Of a stretch of DNA of 64,000 nt, positions 1-10,847 are shown piece by piece. A model generated the notes under the pieces. That model was not told the DNA's origin. It worked only from the letters and a program-made list of their open reading frames with translations, and ran no database searches. Each line of letters starts with the position of its first letter. Positions within the stretch are counted from its first letter, which is position 1. Origin of the DNA: Tragulus kanchil (taxonomy: Eukaryota > Chordata > Mammalia > Artiodactyla > Tragulidae); the NCBI GenBank assembly GCA_022376925.1, contig JAIOJX010000025.1, positions 184,139,801 to 184,203,800 of the forward strand, given 5' to 3'. Made by a program: the position numbers and the translations under genes.

Positions 1-200
1 ACATGGCTATTTTCCTCATAAGGCAGAGAGAATGACCATCTCTCATGTCTCTTCCTCTAAGGGCACTAATCCCATTCATGAGGGCTCTACTCCCATGACC
101 TAATTACCTCCCAAAGACCCCACTTCCAAATACCATCACATTGGAGACCAAGCTTAAACATAAGAATTTGGAAAGGATACAAACATTCAGTCCATAGTAG
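1..200. repeat. 3' part of an ancient mammalian interspersed repeat
   Basis: The stretch reads like the 3' portion of a common old mammalian repeat: a purine-rich part, then 'catgacctaattacctccc', 'ataccatcacattgg' and 'aaacattcagtccatagta'. The same family appears more completely at 52440-52835. I do not assert the family name. The 5' part lies outside the window. Confidence 0.55.
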
Positions 201-235
201 CTGGGCTCTAGAGCCATGTGGGATGGCCAACTTGC

Positions 236-471
236 TCTGTCCCATCCCTGTCTGGGCCCCTGTTTCCTCACCTATACATGACCTCTTAGATCTTGTATGG
301 AACGCTGAGGTTCTGAATGCTAAGGGAAGATGATTAGCAGATCGAAGACAAATCTGGACTCCAAGGAAGGAGGGAAGGGAGCTGCCCTAACAGGCAGGGG
401 AAGACTGAAGAGCAAATGGGCTTTAAGAGGAGTGGAGACTCACCCCACCCAAGCAGGGGGGACAAGCCTGG
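236..471 (+). repeat. Diverged older duplicate of 1695-1925
   Basis: This 236-bp block aligns with 1695-1925 and its near-identical copy at 2799-3029, with roughly one difference per 15 bases, both substitutions and short indels. The flanks on both sides differ. It is therefore a genuine older duplication or an uncatalogued dispersed repeat, unlike the near-identical 1.1-kb duplications elsewhere in the window. Confidence 0.7.
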
Positions 472-705
472 AGGAGACGACCTATGAGGGTGAGACACAG
501 ATGACCTGGAGGGAGAGCACCGGGAAGTGGCAGAAGGAAGTGAGGAGAGGAGACTCACAGAGAACACCAGGGCCAGGAGGCGAGCGCAGGGGAAAGTCAC
601 AGGCTCCCTTGGCCTCACCTCCAGTTCACCCTACAAAGGCAGCACACACATTTCCCTGCCATCCGGTCACTAAGGTCATCACACCTGCCAGTTCAGTCTT
701 CTGCA

Positions 706-900
706 TGCGTGTGTGCTCAGTTGCTCATTTGTGTCCAACTCTTTGCCACCCCGTGGACTGCAGGCTGCCAGGATACTCTGTCCATGGGATTTCCCAGGCA
801 AGAACACTGCAGGGGTTGCCATCTCCTTCTCTAAGGGATCTTCCTGACCCAGGGATAAAAACTGTGTCTCTACATCTTCTTTACCATGCCTGGGAAGCCT
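706..900 (-). mobile_element. Bov-tA/BovA2 SINE
   Basis: Reverse-strand ruminant SINE. Landmarks on the plus strand are 'tgtgctcagttgctcattt', 'ctctgtccatgggatttccc', 'ggcaagaacactgcagggg' and the terminal 'cctgggaagcct'. Moderately diverged. The small ORFs crossing it are SINE-derived and not genes. Confidence 0.9.
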
Positions 901-985
901 GAATAGTCTTTTAATGGCCACCTGTTGCCTTCATTATTTAAAAAAAGAAAAGAAAAATCTACTATGCTTCTTACCCTCGATTTCG

Positions 986-3178
986 AAATTTAATCATCTC
1001 TGCAATCCAAAGTTTACTCACACATATCTGGGAGCAAAACTTGATCTAAAATAACGTAAGGCTATTTCTTTTCATTCTTTCTTGGGTGTGACTATTTCAT
1101 GTCAGAATAATAACAGGATTCTCACAGGGTGCTACCCCAGGCCCCCTGGGAATATGTATGATATACACAATAGCATTGCCATATTACACTCTAAAATCTG
1201 AAACATTCTAGCTCCAATAGCACATCTGGCCCCAAAGTTTCCAAATAACAGATTGTGGGTTTATTTTCTTTTCAAGATCCACATGGTCCCCAGTGGCAAG
1301 CCCCGGCCAGCCCCACCCTCTGCAGCCTCATGCCCATTTCCTCCAGACACATTCAGTCTTCACCAACCCCTCCGGCTACAGGCACCCTCTCCAGGTCTTG
1401 GTGCACTTTCCCCACTGAATGGAATATCTCTCTAGGTCACCTCTTTGATTTTTCTTTTCAAAGGTTTTACAAGTTATTTATTTTTTACTCTTACTTTTTT
1501 ATTGTGGTAAGTCACCTACTATAAAGCATGCTATTTTAACCATATTTAACTGCGCATTTCCGTAGCACTAAGTACATTCACACTGCTCTGCGGCTCTCGC
1601 CCCATCCTGCTCCTGAGCTTTTCACCTTCCTAAATTAACACTGTCTCCATTAAACACTAATGTATATCAGAATGCATTTTTAAGGTTAATTTAGTCTGTC
1701 CCATCCCTGTCTGGGTTCCCCTGTTTCCTCACCTATAAATGACCTCTTAGATCTTGTATGGAACGCTGAAGTTCTGAATGCAAAGGGAAGATGATGAGCA
1801 GATCTAAGACAAGTCTGGACTCCAAGGAAGGAAGGAAAGGGGCTGCCCTAACAAGCAGGGTAAGACTGCAGAGCAAATGGGCTTTAAGAGGAGTGGAGAC
1901 TCACCCCACCCAGGCAGGGGGACCTACCTTCCTTTCTTCCCCCCGTTGAGGGCTAGACAGTAGGTCCTCACTGGTGGCCGTCTACTTCACATACGGTAGG
2001 GTACATATCTTCCCAAGTGGCACAAGGAGTAAAGAACTCACCTGCTAAAAGATGGAAGAGACACAGGTTATGGGAAGTAAAGTCGATTTAAATTTAATCA
2101 TCTCTGCAATCCAAAGTTTACTCACACATATCTGGGAGCAAAACTTGATCTAAAATAACGTAAGGCTATTTCTTTTCATTCTTTCTTGGGTGTGACTATT
2201 TCATGTCAGAATAATAACAGGATTCTCACAGGGTGCTACCCCAGGCCCCCTGGGAATATGTATGATATACACAATAGCATTGCCATATTACACTCTAAAA
2301 TCTGAAACATTCTAGCTCCAATAGCACATCTGGCCCCAAAGTTTCCAAATAACAGATTGTGGGTTTATTTTCTTTTCAAGATCCACATGGTCCCCAGTGG
2401 CAAGCCCCGGCCAGCCCCACCCTCTGCAGCCTCATGCCCATTTCCTCCAGACACATTCAGTCTTCACCAACCCCTCCGGCTACAGGCACCCTCTCCAGGT
2501 CTTGGTGCACTTTCCCCACTGAATGGAATATCTCTCTAGGTCACCTCTTTGATTTTTCTTTTCAAAGGTTTTACAAGTTATTTATTTTTTACTCTTACTT
2601 TTTTATTGTGGTAAGTCACCTACTATAAAGCATGCTATTTTAACCATATTTAACTGCGCATTTCCGTAGCACTAAGTACATTCACACTGCTCTGCGGCTC
2701 TCGCCCCATCCTGCTCCTGAGCTTTTCACCTTCCTAAATTAACACTGTCTCCATTAAACACTAATGTATATCAGAATGCATTTTTAAGGTTAATTTAGTC
2801 TGTCCCATCCCTGTCTGGGTTCCCCTGTTTCCTCACCTATAAATGACCTCTTAGATCTTGTATGGAACGCTGAAGTTCTGAATGCAAAGGGAAGATGATG
2901 AGCAGATCTAAGACAAGTCTGGACTCCAAGGAAGGAAGGAAAGGGGCTGCCCTAACAAGCAGGGTAAGACTGCAGAGCAAATGGGCTTTAAGAGGAGTGG
3001 AGACTCACCCCACCCAGGCAGGGGGACCTACCTTCCTTTCTTCCCCCCGTTGAGGGCTAGACAGTAGGTCCTCACTGGTGGCCGTCTACTTCACATACGG
3101 TAGGGTACATATCTTCCCAAGTGGCACAAGGAGTAAAGAACTCACCTGCTAATGTAGGAGATGGAAGAGACACAGGTT
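986..3178 (+). repeat. Tandem duplication A (986-2069 / 2090-3178)
   Basis: Two direct copies offset by 1104 bp. Copy 2 starts at 2090 with 'aaatttaatcatctctgc', as at 986. The copies appear identical for about 1,060 bp, then copy 1 loses 6 bp near 2049 and ends inside a SINE at 2069. A 20-bp filler (2070-2089) separates them. The unit is otherwise single-copy sequence without a recognisable gene. Probable unmerged contig overlap. Confidence 0.95.
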
Positions 3179-3325
3179 TGATCCCTGGGTCAAGAAGACC
3201 CCCTGAAGGAGATCATGGCAACCCACTCCAATATTCTTGTTGGGAGAGTCCGATGGACCAAGGACCCCAGCAGGCTTCAGCCCCTAAGGTCTGAAAGAGT
3301 CACGCACGACTGAGCGACCTTGCAC
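3109..3325 (+). mobile_element. Bov-tA/BovA2 SINE
   Basis: Forward SINE: 'tcttcccaagtggcacaag' head, 'gtttgatccctgggtcaag' B-box region, 'caacccactccaatattctt' and the tail 'gagtcacgcacgactgagcg'. Its first 65 bases also occur at 2005-2069, where the first copy of duplication A is cut off inside the element. Confidence 0.9.
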
Positions 3326-3329
3326 ACAC

Positions 3330-3610
3330 AGGACACACTCCCGTCCCCTCGATGTCCACACCCTTGTTCTCTATGCCTGTGCCTCAATTTCTGCTTTGCA
3401 AATAGGTTCGTCTATGCCATTTTTTCTCAGTTCCACACATATATATTAATGCGCAATATTTGTTTTTCTCTTTCTGACTTTCTTCACTCTGTATGACAGC
3501 CACATCTCTGCCAACAGCACAGTTCCTTTTCTTTTCCAGGCTGAGCACAGTCCGAGGTCTGTGTGCACCGTCTCTTCTTTACTCCTTCCTCTGCTGGTGG
3601 ACGTTTCAGT
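3330..3610 (-). mobile_element. Bovine-type L1 3' end, antisense fragment
   Basis: Antisense L1 3' sequence. The landmark is 'ttgtttttctctttctgact' followed by 'tcttcactctgtatgacagc', which is typical of ruminant L1 3' regions read backwards. It is truncated at both ends and diverged. Confidence 0.65.
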
Positions 3611-4429
3611 CGCTGCCATGAAGGACGTGGAAGTTAGGGCTAATTCACCTCTTTATCTAGGAAAATACTCGGCACCTTTCACAGCTAATTCCAAAGGCTT
3701 CTTCCTCTAGGAAGCCATTTCTACCCTGTCCCTGCCTCTGCCCTCTCCCATACCCTGGATAGACTTGGCGAGCAGCTCTTCTGTGCTCTCAACCACGTGT
3801 GTGTTAAAGCCTAGGCCGCGTTGATGGTGCCCATCTGTTTTTCAGGTGAGGGCTCTTTCCATGGTCTGTAGGTTCCTGAAGGTCAGACCTGCCTTCCTGA
3901 TCTCTGACTTCAGCACCTGGCACTAGGCAATGCCCGATGAACTGTGATGGGCCTTCAGTGAAGAACAAGGCAGCAATCTCCCACTCACTCCACGAGAAGC
4001 TGAGCTCCCTGAGCACCAAGGTCCTGCTGACCACAGACAAATGAGGAGACTAAAAAGCAAGGGCAGAACTTACCCCCCTCCTGTCCTGGGGCCTGGGATC
4101 ACCGCTCTCCTCTGTCGTGCTCTGGCCCTGCACCATCATCTTCCATCCACACCAGAGCAAGCAGCTCCAGGACACAGAACATTCATCCATACCCTCCCAG
4201 AGCAGCAAAGCCCTTCTCCTCTCCAGCTCTCCCAAATGAAGACGGTCACCAGGTTGTCCTCCTTCCAGTGGAGGCTGGGTGTGCAGAGGAGGCAGTTCAT
4301 CAGGAGCCCAGGTAGAAAATAAGTCTGGGGTCACAATTCCAAGATCCAATACAGACGGGGGCAAACCAGAGCATTCAAAACAGCAATCATGTTGGCCTAG
4401 AGCACCAGGGCTTGCAAAGCGTGTTTATT

Positions 4430-4560
4430 TCCATTTTCTCATTTAAGTAAAGTCTCAGGGTAATGTACATTACCTTGCATAGTAGACATGCCCAGTTAGT
4501 AGATGAGGAAACTGAGGCTCAGAGAGAATAAGCATTCACAGTAAAGGTGCAAACGTTAAT
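4430..4560 (-). repeat. MIR-type SINE, antisense
   Basis: Ancient MIR core in reverse orientation: 'agatgaggaaactgaggctc' followed by 'agagagaataag'. Diverged. A second copy at 5499-5630 comes from duplication B. Confidence 0.7.
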
Positions 4561-4593
4561 AAAGAAAGAAGCTGTGGTTAAAGGTAGTTTTAT

Positions 4594-4742
4594 GGGGCTC
4601 CCTGGTGGCTCAGGCAATTTAGAATCTGCCTGCAATGCAGGAGACTCAGGTTTGATCTCTGGGTCAGGATGATCCCCTGGAGGAGGGAATGGTTACCCAC
4701 TCCAGTGTTCTTGCCTAGAGAATTCCATGGACAGAGAAGCTT
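4594..4742 (+). mobile_element. Bov-tA/BovA2 SINE, cut by junction B
   Basis: Forward SINE head 'ggggctccctggtggctcag'. It stops at 'agagaagcttgg', where the second copy of duplication B starts, so its tail is missing. The intact version is at 5665-5881. Confidence 0.9.
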
Positions 4743-5664
4743 GGCACCTTTCACAGTTTCCAAAGGCTTCTTCCTCTAGGAAGCCATTTCTACCCTGTCC
4801 CTGCCTCTGCCCTCTCCCATACCCTGGATAGACTTGGCGAGCAGCTCTTCTGTGCTCTCAACCACGTGTGTGTTAAAGCCTAGGCCGCGTTGATGGTGCC
4901 CATCTGTTTTTCAGGTGAGGGCTCTTTCCATGGTCTGTAGGTTCCTGAAGGTCAGACCTGCCTTCCTGATCTCTGACTTCAGCACCTGGCACTAGGCAAT
5001 GCCCGATGAACTGTGATGGGCCTTCAGTGAAGAACAAGGCAGCAATCTCCCACTCACTCCACGAGAAGCTGAGCTCCCTGAGCACCAAGGTCCTGCTGAC
5101 CACAGACAAATGAGGAGACTAAAAAGCAAGGGCAGAACTTACCCCCCTCCTGTCCTGGGGCCTGGGATCACCGCTCTCCTCTGTACGTGCTCTGGCCCTG
5201 CACCATCATCTTCCATCCACACCAGAGCAAGCAGCTCCAGGACACAGAACATTCATCCATACCCTCCCCAGAGCAGCAAAGCCCTTCTCCTCTCCAGCTC
5301 TCCCAAATGAAGACGGTCACCAGGTTGTCCTCCTTCCAGTGGAGGCTGGGTGTGCAGAGGAGGCAGTTCATCAGGAGCCCAGGTAGAAAATAAGTCTGGG
5401 GTCACAATTCCAAGATCCAATACAGACGGGGGCAAACCAGAGCATTCAAAACAGCAATCATGTTGGCCTAGAGCACCAGGGCTTGCAAAGCGTGTTTATT
5501 TCCATTTTCTCATTTAAGTAAAGTCTCAGGGTAATGTACATTACCTTGCATAGTAGACATGCCCAGTTAGTAGATGAGGAAACTGAGGCTCAGAGAGAAT
5601 AAGCATTCACAGTAAAGGTGCAAACGTTAATAAAGAAAGAAGCTGTGGTTAAAGGTAGTTTTAT

Positions 5665-5881
5665 GGGGCTCCCTGGTGGCTCAGGCAATTTAGAATCTGC
5701 CTGCAATGCAGGAGACTCAGGTTTGATCTCTGGGTCAGGATGATCCCCTGGAGGAGGGAATGGTTACCCACTCCAGTGTTCTTGCCTAGAGAATTCCATG
5801 GACAGAGAAGCTTGGCAGGCTACAGTCCATGGGGCTACAAAGAGTCAGACACAACTGAGAGACTAACACTTTCACTTTCAC
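5665..5881 (+). mobile_element. Bov-tA/BovA2 SINE
   Basis: Full-length forward SINE from 'ggggctccctggtggctcag' through 'gctacagtccatggggctac' to the tail 'gactaacactttcactttca'. This is the complete version of the truncated element at 4594-4742. Confidence 0.95.
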
Positions 5882-6297
5882 TTCTGAGAAAAGCACCCAT
5901 ATTTGAAGGAGAGTATTAGCCAGGGCCATAGGCCAAAAAAAGGACTTAAATTTGGCAGAAAAGATTCACAAACTGATGGCAGGAAAGGAGGACCATGTGC
6001 AGAAGCTGGCTTGGATTCCAAGAACAATAAAAGCATATCTGCTCATTATGAGAACTGACAGCAAAAAAGAAAAAAGTAAACAAATAAAAATGAAAATAAA
6101 ACAAAACACACACACACACAAACGAAGGAGGTGGCTAGGAACTCCATGGCACCACGCAGCTGAAGCCAGTGAGGTTAGGATTTACCTCAGATTAAAAGTA
6201 GTACATGATCATTACAGAAAATTTAGCAAAACTAGAAAAGGTTAAAAGAAAAAATCTTACTGAAGAACATTTTTAAACCACTCTAAAGTTCTGTGAT
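5882..6297. other. No gene seen; short (CA)n tract
   Basis: A-rich sequence with a short (CA)n tract near 6103-6120. The 97-codon ORF starting at 5952 runs through low-complexity lysine-rich codons and has no recognisable domain. I do not call it a gene. Confidence 0.5.
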
Positions 6298-6312
6298 AAA
6301 ACTGTTCTTAGC

Positions 6313-6581
6313 GGGCTTCCCTGGTGGTCCAGTGGGTAAGGACACTGCCTTGCAGTGCAAGGGGCGCCAGTTCGATCCCTGGCCTGGAAAGATCCCACGT
6401 GCCACGGAGCAGCTGGACTGATGTGTCCAACTGCGAGCCGGAGCTCTGGGACGCATGTGCCCAGAGCCGGTGCTCTGCGACAACAGAGGCTGCCACGATG
6501 GGAGGCCCACACGGGCCAAAGAACAAAGATGGATGAAAATGGACAAATGAAAGACCAATAGAAGTGGCCCGCCTGCTCCCC

Positions 6582-6613
<32 letters not shown>

Positions 6614-6620
6614 AAAAAAA
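6313..6620 (+). mobile_element. tRNA-derived (CHR-type) SINE with C21/A17 tail
   Basis: Starts with 'gggcttccctggtggtccag', carries the B-box-like 'gttcgatccctgg', and continues into the CHR-type body ('cacgtgccacggagcagctg'). It ends in 21 C (6583-6603) then 17 A (6604-6620). Target-site duplications 'actgttcttagc' lie at 6301-6312 and 6620-6631. The neighbouring element at 6661-6935 has the same family in the opposite orientation. Confidence 0.9.
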
Positions 6621-6660
6621 CTGTTCTTAGCTGTTCTTAGTATAGTTTTATTTTAAAGGT

Positions 6661-6935
6661 GTTTTTTGAGGGGGGCCTCTCTTATTGGTTTTTCCATTCG
6701 TCTATTTTCCGTCCATCTGTATTTTTCGGCCTGTGTGGGCCTCCCATTGCTGTGACCGCTCTCGTTGCAGAGCACTGGCTCTGGGCGCGTGCTCTTCAGA
6801 GCGCCAGCTCGCAGCCGGACACACTGGTCCAGCTGCTCGGTGACACGTGGGATCTTCCCAGGCCAGAGATCGAACCAGTGCCCCTTGCACTGCAAGGTGG
6901 ACTCTTTACCCACTGGACCACCAGGGAAGCCTTAA
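6661..6935 (-). mobile_element. tRNA-derived (CHR-type) SINE, inverted
   Basis: Same family as 6313-6620 on the other strand, ending in 'ggaccaccagggaagcc'. Matching 'ttaaaggtgttttttt'-type target-site duplications flank it near 6653 and 6933. It is an independent insertion about 40 bp from its partner, so the pair forms a large imperfect inverted repeat. Confidence 0.88.
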
Positions 6936-6949
6936 AGGTGTTTTTTTAA

Positions 6950-7600
6950 GAGAAAGTTATCTTAGCTGCACTTTCTCCAAATCAATGAATGATTGAATGA
7001 ATGAATGATGATAGAATCACCTTACTACACACTCATAAACACCAGATATTATCATTTCATCTTAAATATGAGATAATTTGATGGAGAAATTTTGAAAGGG
7101 CAAAATAACCCCCTACTATATGTTTATTTACATTCATTTTGTTACTTAGGAAAGTTAAAAACAATGTGCACAGTTATTTATCAGCATATTTCACATTTGT
7201 CTTTGGCCTATTTATGTTCTTCTCCATATATCTGCTAAGGTCCTGGTATTTGAATTTCTGAATTCATGTGAGTTTTATATTTATTAAAAGTTTACGATTT
7301 GTTAAACTTCGTGCAACATTATCTCAGTCTGTTTGATAGCTTTTTAATCTTGGTTATTTTGGGGGGAATGGATAAAAGTTTTAACTTTTTATGTATTCAG
7401 ATCTATCAATCACACCCTTGGTGATGTATTCCATCAATTCTACGCTCAGAAAAATTTCCCCCTTGGGAGGTTGGCTAAATATTCACATCTATTTTCTTAC
7501 AGATTTTCTAACAGATAAGGTTTTTTAAATATTTAACTCTTTAATCCATCTGGAATTTATTTTGATGTTCCTAGTGAGGTAAGAAATGTTCAAAATTCTT
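6950..7600 (-). mobile_element. Old L1 (L1M-type) fragment, antisense
   Basis: T-rich sequence resembling antisense L1M: 'gatagctttttaatcttggt', then 'tttaatccatctggaattta'. Heavily diverged, with no coding capacity. Confidence 0.55.
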
Positions 7601-8196
7601 CTAAAATATAATAAAATGCGTTAACACCTCACACATTTAGCAGATATTAGCATAAACCTAGAAGGCCAAGTGGTAGCAACTTCAAAGGCTGCAAATTTCT
7701 TAAATAGAGTTTAGGATTTCCCTTGCAACAGCACAGTGTACAAAAATATACATGCTTGCCAGTCATTACTGCATCTGAGTTTATCAGCAAAGAGCACACC
7801 CACCACATGGTCTCTTTTTCATTATTAAGAAAAGTAAGTAATAAATAAGCACCGGGGCTCCCACCAATCATTAGCAAATCCTCCAAAGAAAATTAAACAC
7901 ATATTGGAATCTTTTCCTTAATGGACTTGGGCAATCTCTCCGACTAAATCATTCCACCAAAGAAAATTTCCCTTCCTTCCAATCAGCACCTCTCGTTAAA
8001 AGCAAGGCAGTGACTCATTTCAAAGAGCACACACAAGAAGAAACCCGTGGAGCCCGGTGTGATTTCTGTCCACACTGGGGAAACATTTCTACCGCTCCCT
8101 GCCTTCCAGTCCAAAGGCGGCCCGGTCTGGAGCCGCACTGAGGAAGATTTGTGGCTCAGGGTCCTGATGGACGCCAGAGTAATGGAATGGCTCTGT
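7601..8196. other. Repeat-poor single-copy DNA
   Basis: I recognise no repeat or gene. ORFs of 79-99 codons on both strands overlap each other and show no family signature. The block continues into the repeat-poor unit duplicated at 8197-10397. Confidence 0.45.
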
Positions 8197-10397
8197 ACTG
8201 CGTCCTGCAAAGGGAGGCCAGCCAGAAGGTGCGCTGTTGAGGGCTCGCATTGTAATGGAGACATATTAATGCGGTATTTCAACAGGCACCCAGAGGAGAA
8301 ACAGTAGCTACAAGAACAGCGGAGACTGCTTCCAAGGAGAGTAAAAGGGACGTGAAAAAGGGGCTGGGGGAGGGGAGGAGGTGGGAAATGCCTCAGGGAG
8401 AAAAAAGAAAGTCCACTCAGAGAATATATGTTAATGCAAAGCCTGTTTGCTAGCCAGGTTCTCCGCAGGAAGGCAGCAAGGATCCCAGTAGGTGAACTCT
8501 GCAGTTACAGTGTTATTAATTTATGCAGCTCTTGCAGACCACACATGGGACTTCAGGGTAATTAAGTTACAGATAAAGTCAGGTTAGTTTCCCTCTGGAT
8601 ATAAACAGCTGTGTTCTATTTAACACATGCTCAGGGAAAAATGGGTGGATTTTAATCAAAGAATCATCTCTGGTAAACATACATTCTATACAGCAGAACT
8701 TATCATCAGTATAATGTAAAAAAAAAAAAAAAAGAGGTACTGCCCAGCAGTAGACTTAGCAGAGAAGCAGGAATGATGGAGGCTCAGTCCATCCACCGCT
8801 TCACGAGGGAGGCGGTAGGAAGGCTGGAAGCAAGAGACTTCAGGAGCCCCACCTGTGAGGGTCTGTGTGTGTGATTTGTAAAGGTTCAAGCGACGCTGAG
8901 GATGAGGAAAAATCATTACTATCGTCACCTGGCATGCTCAGAAATGGATTAAACCAAGTCATAACCCTTCAAAAGTGGCATACACTGGACCCTGCGATTT
9001 TACCTCCAGGAATCCATTATACGTGAACGACCACTCTGATGGCTCACTTTTGTGTGTGTCAACATGGCTGAACTCCAGGTGCCCAGATATTTTGTGAAAC
9101 ATTATTTCTGAGTGTGCCTGTGGGATGTTTCTGGATGACATTAACATATGAATTCATAGACCAAGCAAAGCAGATGGTCCTCCACGATGTGGGGAAGCCT
9201 CATCCAATCACTGAAGACCTGAATAGAATACAAGGCTGAGTAAGAAAGACGACTTTCTCTGCATCTGTCTTTGAGCTGAGACATGCACAAATGACCTGTT
9301 TTTTCTAGACTGCGTCCTGCAAAGGGAGGCCAGCCAGAAGGTGCGCTGTTGAGGGCTCGCATTGTAATGGAGACATATTAATGCGGTATTTCAACAGGCA
9401 CCCAGAGGAGAAACAGTAGCTACAAGAACAGCGGAGACTGCTTCCAAGGAGAGTAAAAGGGACGTGAAAAAGGGGCTGGGGGAGGGGAGGAGGTGGGAAA
9501 TGCCTCAGGGAGAAAAAAGAAAGTCCACTCAGAGAATATATGTTAATGCAAAGCCTGTTTGCTAGCCAGGTTCTCCGCAGGAAGGCAGCAAGGATCCCAG
9601 TAGGTGAACTCTGCAGTTACAGTGTTATTAATTTATGCAGCTCTTGCAGACCACACATGGGACTTCAGGGTAATTAAGTTACAGATAAAGTCAGGTTAGT
9701 TTCCCTCTGGATATAAACAGCTGTGTTCTATTTAACACATGCTCAGGGAAAAATGGGTGGATTTTAATCAAAGAATCATCTCTGGTAAACATACATTCTA
9801 TACAGCAGAACTTATCATCAGTATAATGTAAAAAAAAAAAAAAAAGAGGTACTGCCCAGCAGTAGACTTAGCAGAGAAGCAGGAATGATGGAGGCTCAGT
9901 CCATCCACCGCTTCACGAGGGAGGCGGTAGGAAGGCTGGAAGCAAGAGACTTCAGGAGCCCCACCTGTGAGGGTCTGTGTGTGTGATTTGTAAAGGTTCA
10001 AGCGACGCTGAGGATGAGGAAAAATCATTACTATCGTCACCTGGCATGCTCAGAAATGGATTAAACCAAGTCATAACCCTTCAAAAGTGGCATACACTGG
10101 ACCCTGCGATTTTACCTCCAGGAATCCATTATACGTGAACGACCACTCTGATGGCTCACTTTTGTGTGTGTCAACATGGCTGAACTCCAGGTGCCCAGAT
10201 ATTTTGTGAAACATTATTTCTGAGTGTGCCTGTGGGATGTTTCTGGATGACATTAACATATGAATTCATAGACCAAGCAAAGCAGATGGTCCTCCACGAT
10301 GTGGGGAAGCCTCATCCAATCACTGAAGACCTGAATAGAATACAAGGCTGAGTAAGAAAGACGACTTTCTCTGCATCTGTCTTTGAGCTGAGACATG
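8197..10397 (+). repeat. Tandem duplication C (8197-9285 / 9309-10397)
   Basis: Direct copies offset by exactly 1112 bp with no difference noticed by eye, separated by a 23-bp filler (9286-9308). The unit holds repeat-poor AT-rich sequence and an A15-16 run, then part of an ancient repeat in its last 350 bp. The mirrored 62- and 80-codon ORFs are not convincing genes. Confidence 0.96.
9040..9285. repeat. Ancient mammalian interspersed repeat fragment
   Basis: Recognised by 'aggtgcccagatattttgtg', 'ttctggatgacattaacat' and 'cctcatccaatcactgaag', which belong to a common old mammalian repeat whose family I do not assert. Repeated at 10152-10397 through duplication C. Confidence 0.5.
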
Positions 10398-10529
10398 AGT
10401 TTTCTACTACAAAGATGTTCATCACACTAGTGTTTATAATAGCACACGCTGCAACCAACCTGCCTTTTGCACCTAGCATTTCACTGTGAACAAATCTCTG
10501 TGTCTCTAAATACATTTGTGGATCTCATC

Positions 10530-10834
10530 TTTTTTTCTTTATTTTTTTAATTGCAGCATAGTTGATTTACAATGTTGTGTTCGTTTCTGCTGTATAGTCA
10601 AGTTATACATACATATATTCATTTTTGAGACTTTATAATATGTATTTTAACTTTTTCTTTTGTATTGGAATATAGGCAACTAGCAATGCTGTGTTATTTT
10701 CAGGTGAACAGCAAAGGGACTCAGCCATATGTATACATGAATCCCATGCTCTTTTCATATGGTTCATAGAAGGATATTGAATATAATTCCCTGTACTACA
10801 CAGTAGGATCTTGTTTTCTACCCATTCTCTATAT
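10530..10834 (-). mobile_element. L1 3' end, antisense, interrupted by WTAP retrocopy
   Basis: Antisense L1 3' UTR: 'gcatagttgatttacaatgt', 'ggatattgaatataattccc', 'ctgtactacacagtaggatc'. It continues after the retrocopy at about 12512-12600 ('ctccatgtgtggacctcgtc'), which shows that WTAP inserted into a pre-existing L1. Confidence 0.85.
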
Positions 10835-10847
10835 AAAAACTTGTATC

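Larger units (their letters stand above)
3671..5814 (+). repeat. Tandem duplication B (3671-4742 / 4743-5814)
   Basis: Direct copies offset by 1069-1072 bp with no filler. The junction at 4742/4743 lies in a SINE with microhomology 'cttggca'. Differences are small indels: 4 bp near 3685, 'tgtcgtg' versus 'tgtacgtg', and 'ctcccag' versus 'ctccccag'. The overlapping 60-104-codon ORFs in both copies have no recognisable family. Confidence 0.95.

Noticed and set aside
334..902. 190-codon forward ORF and 94-codon reverse ORF near the window start
   Set aside because: The forward frame crosses the diverged duplicate block and a SINE; the reverse frame is its shadow. No domain or splice context.
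6313..6400. tRNA gene suggested by the B-box 'gttcgatccctgg'
   Set aside because: It is the tRNA-derived head of a SINE followed by the SINE body. No cloverleaf with acceptor stem can be closed. The same applies to all other SINE heads here.
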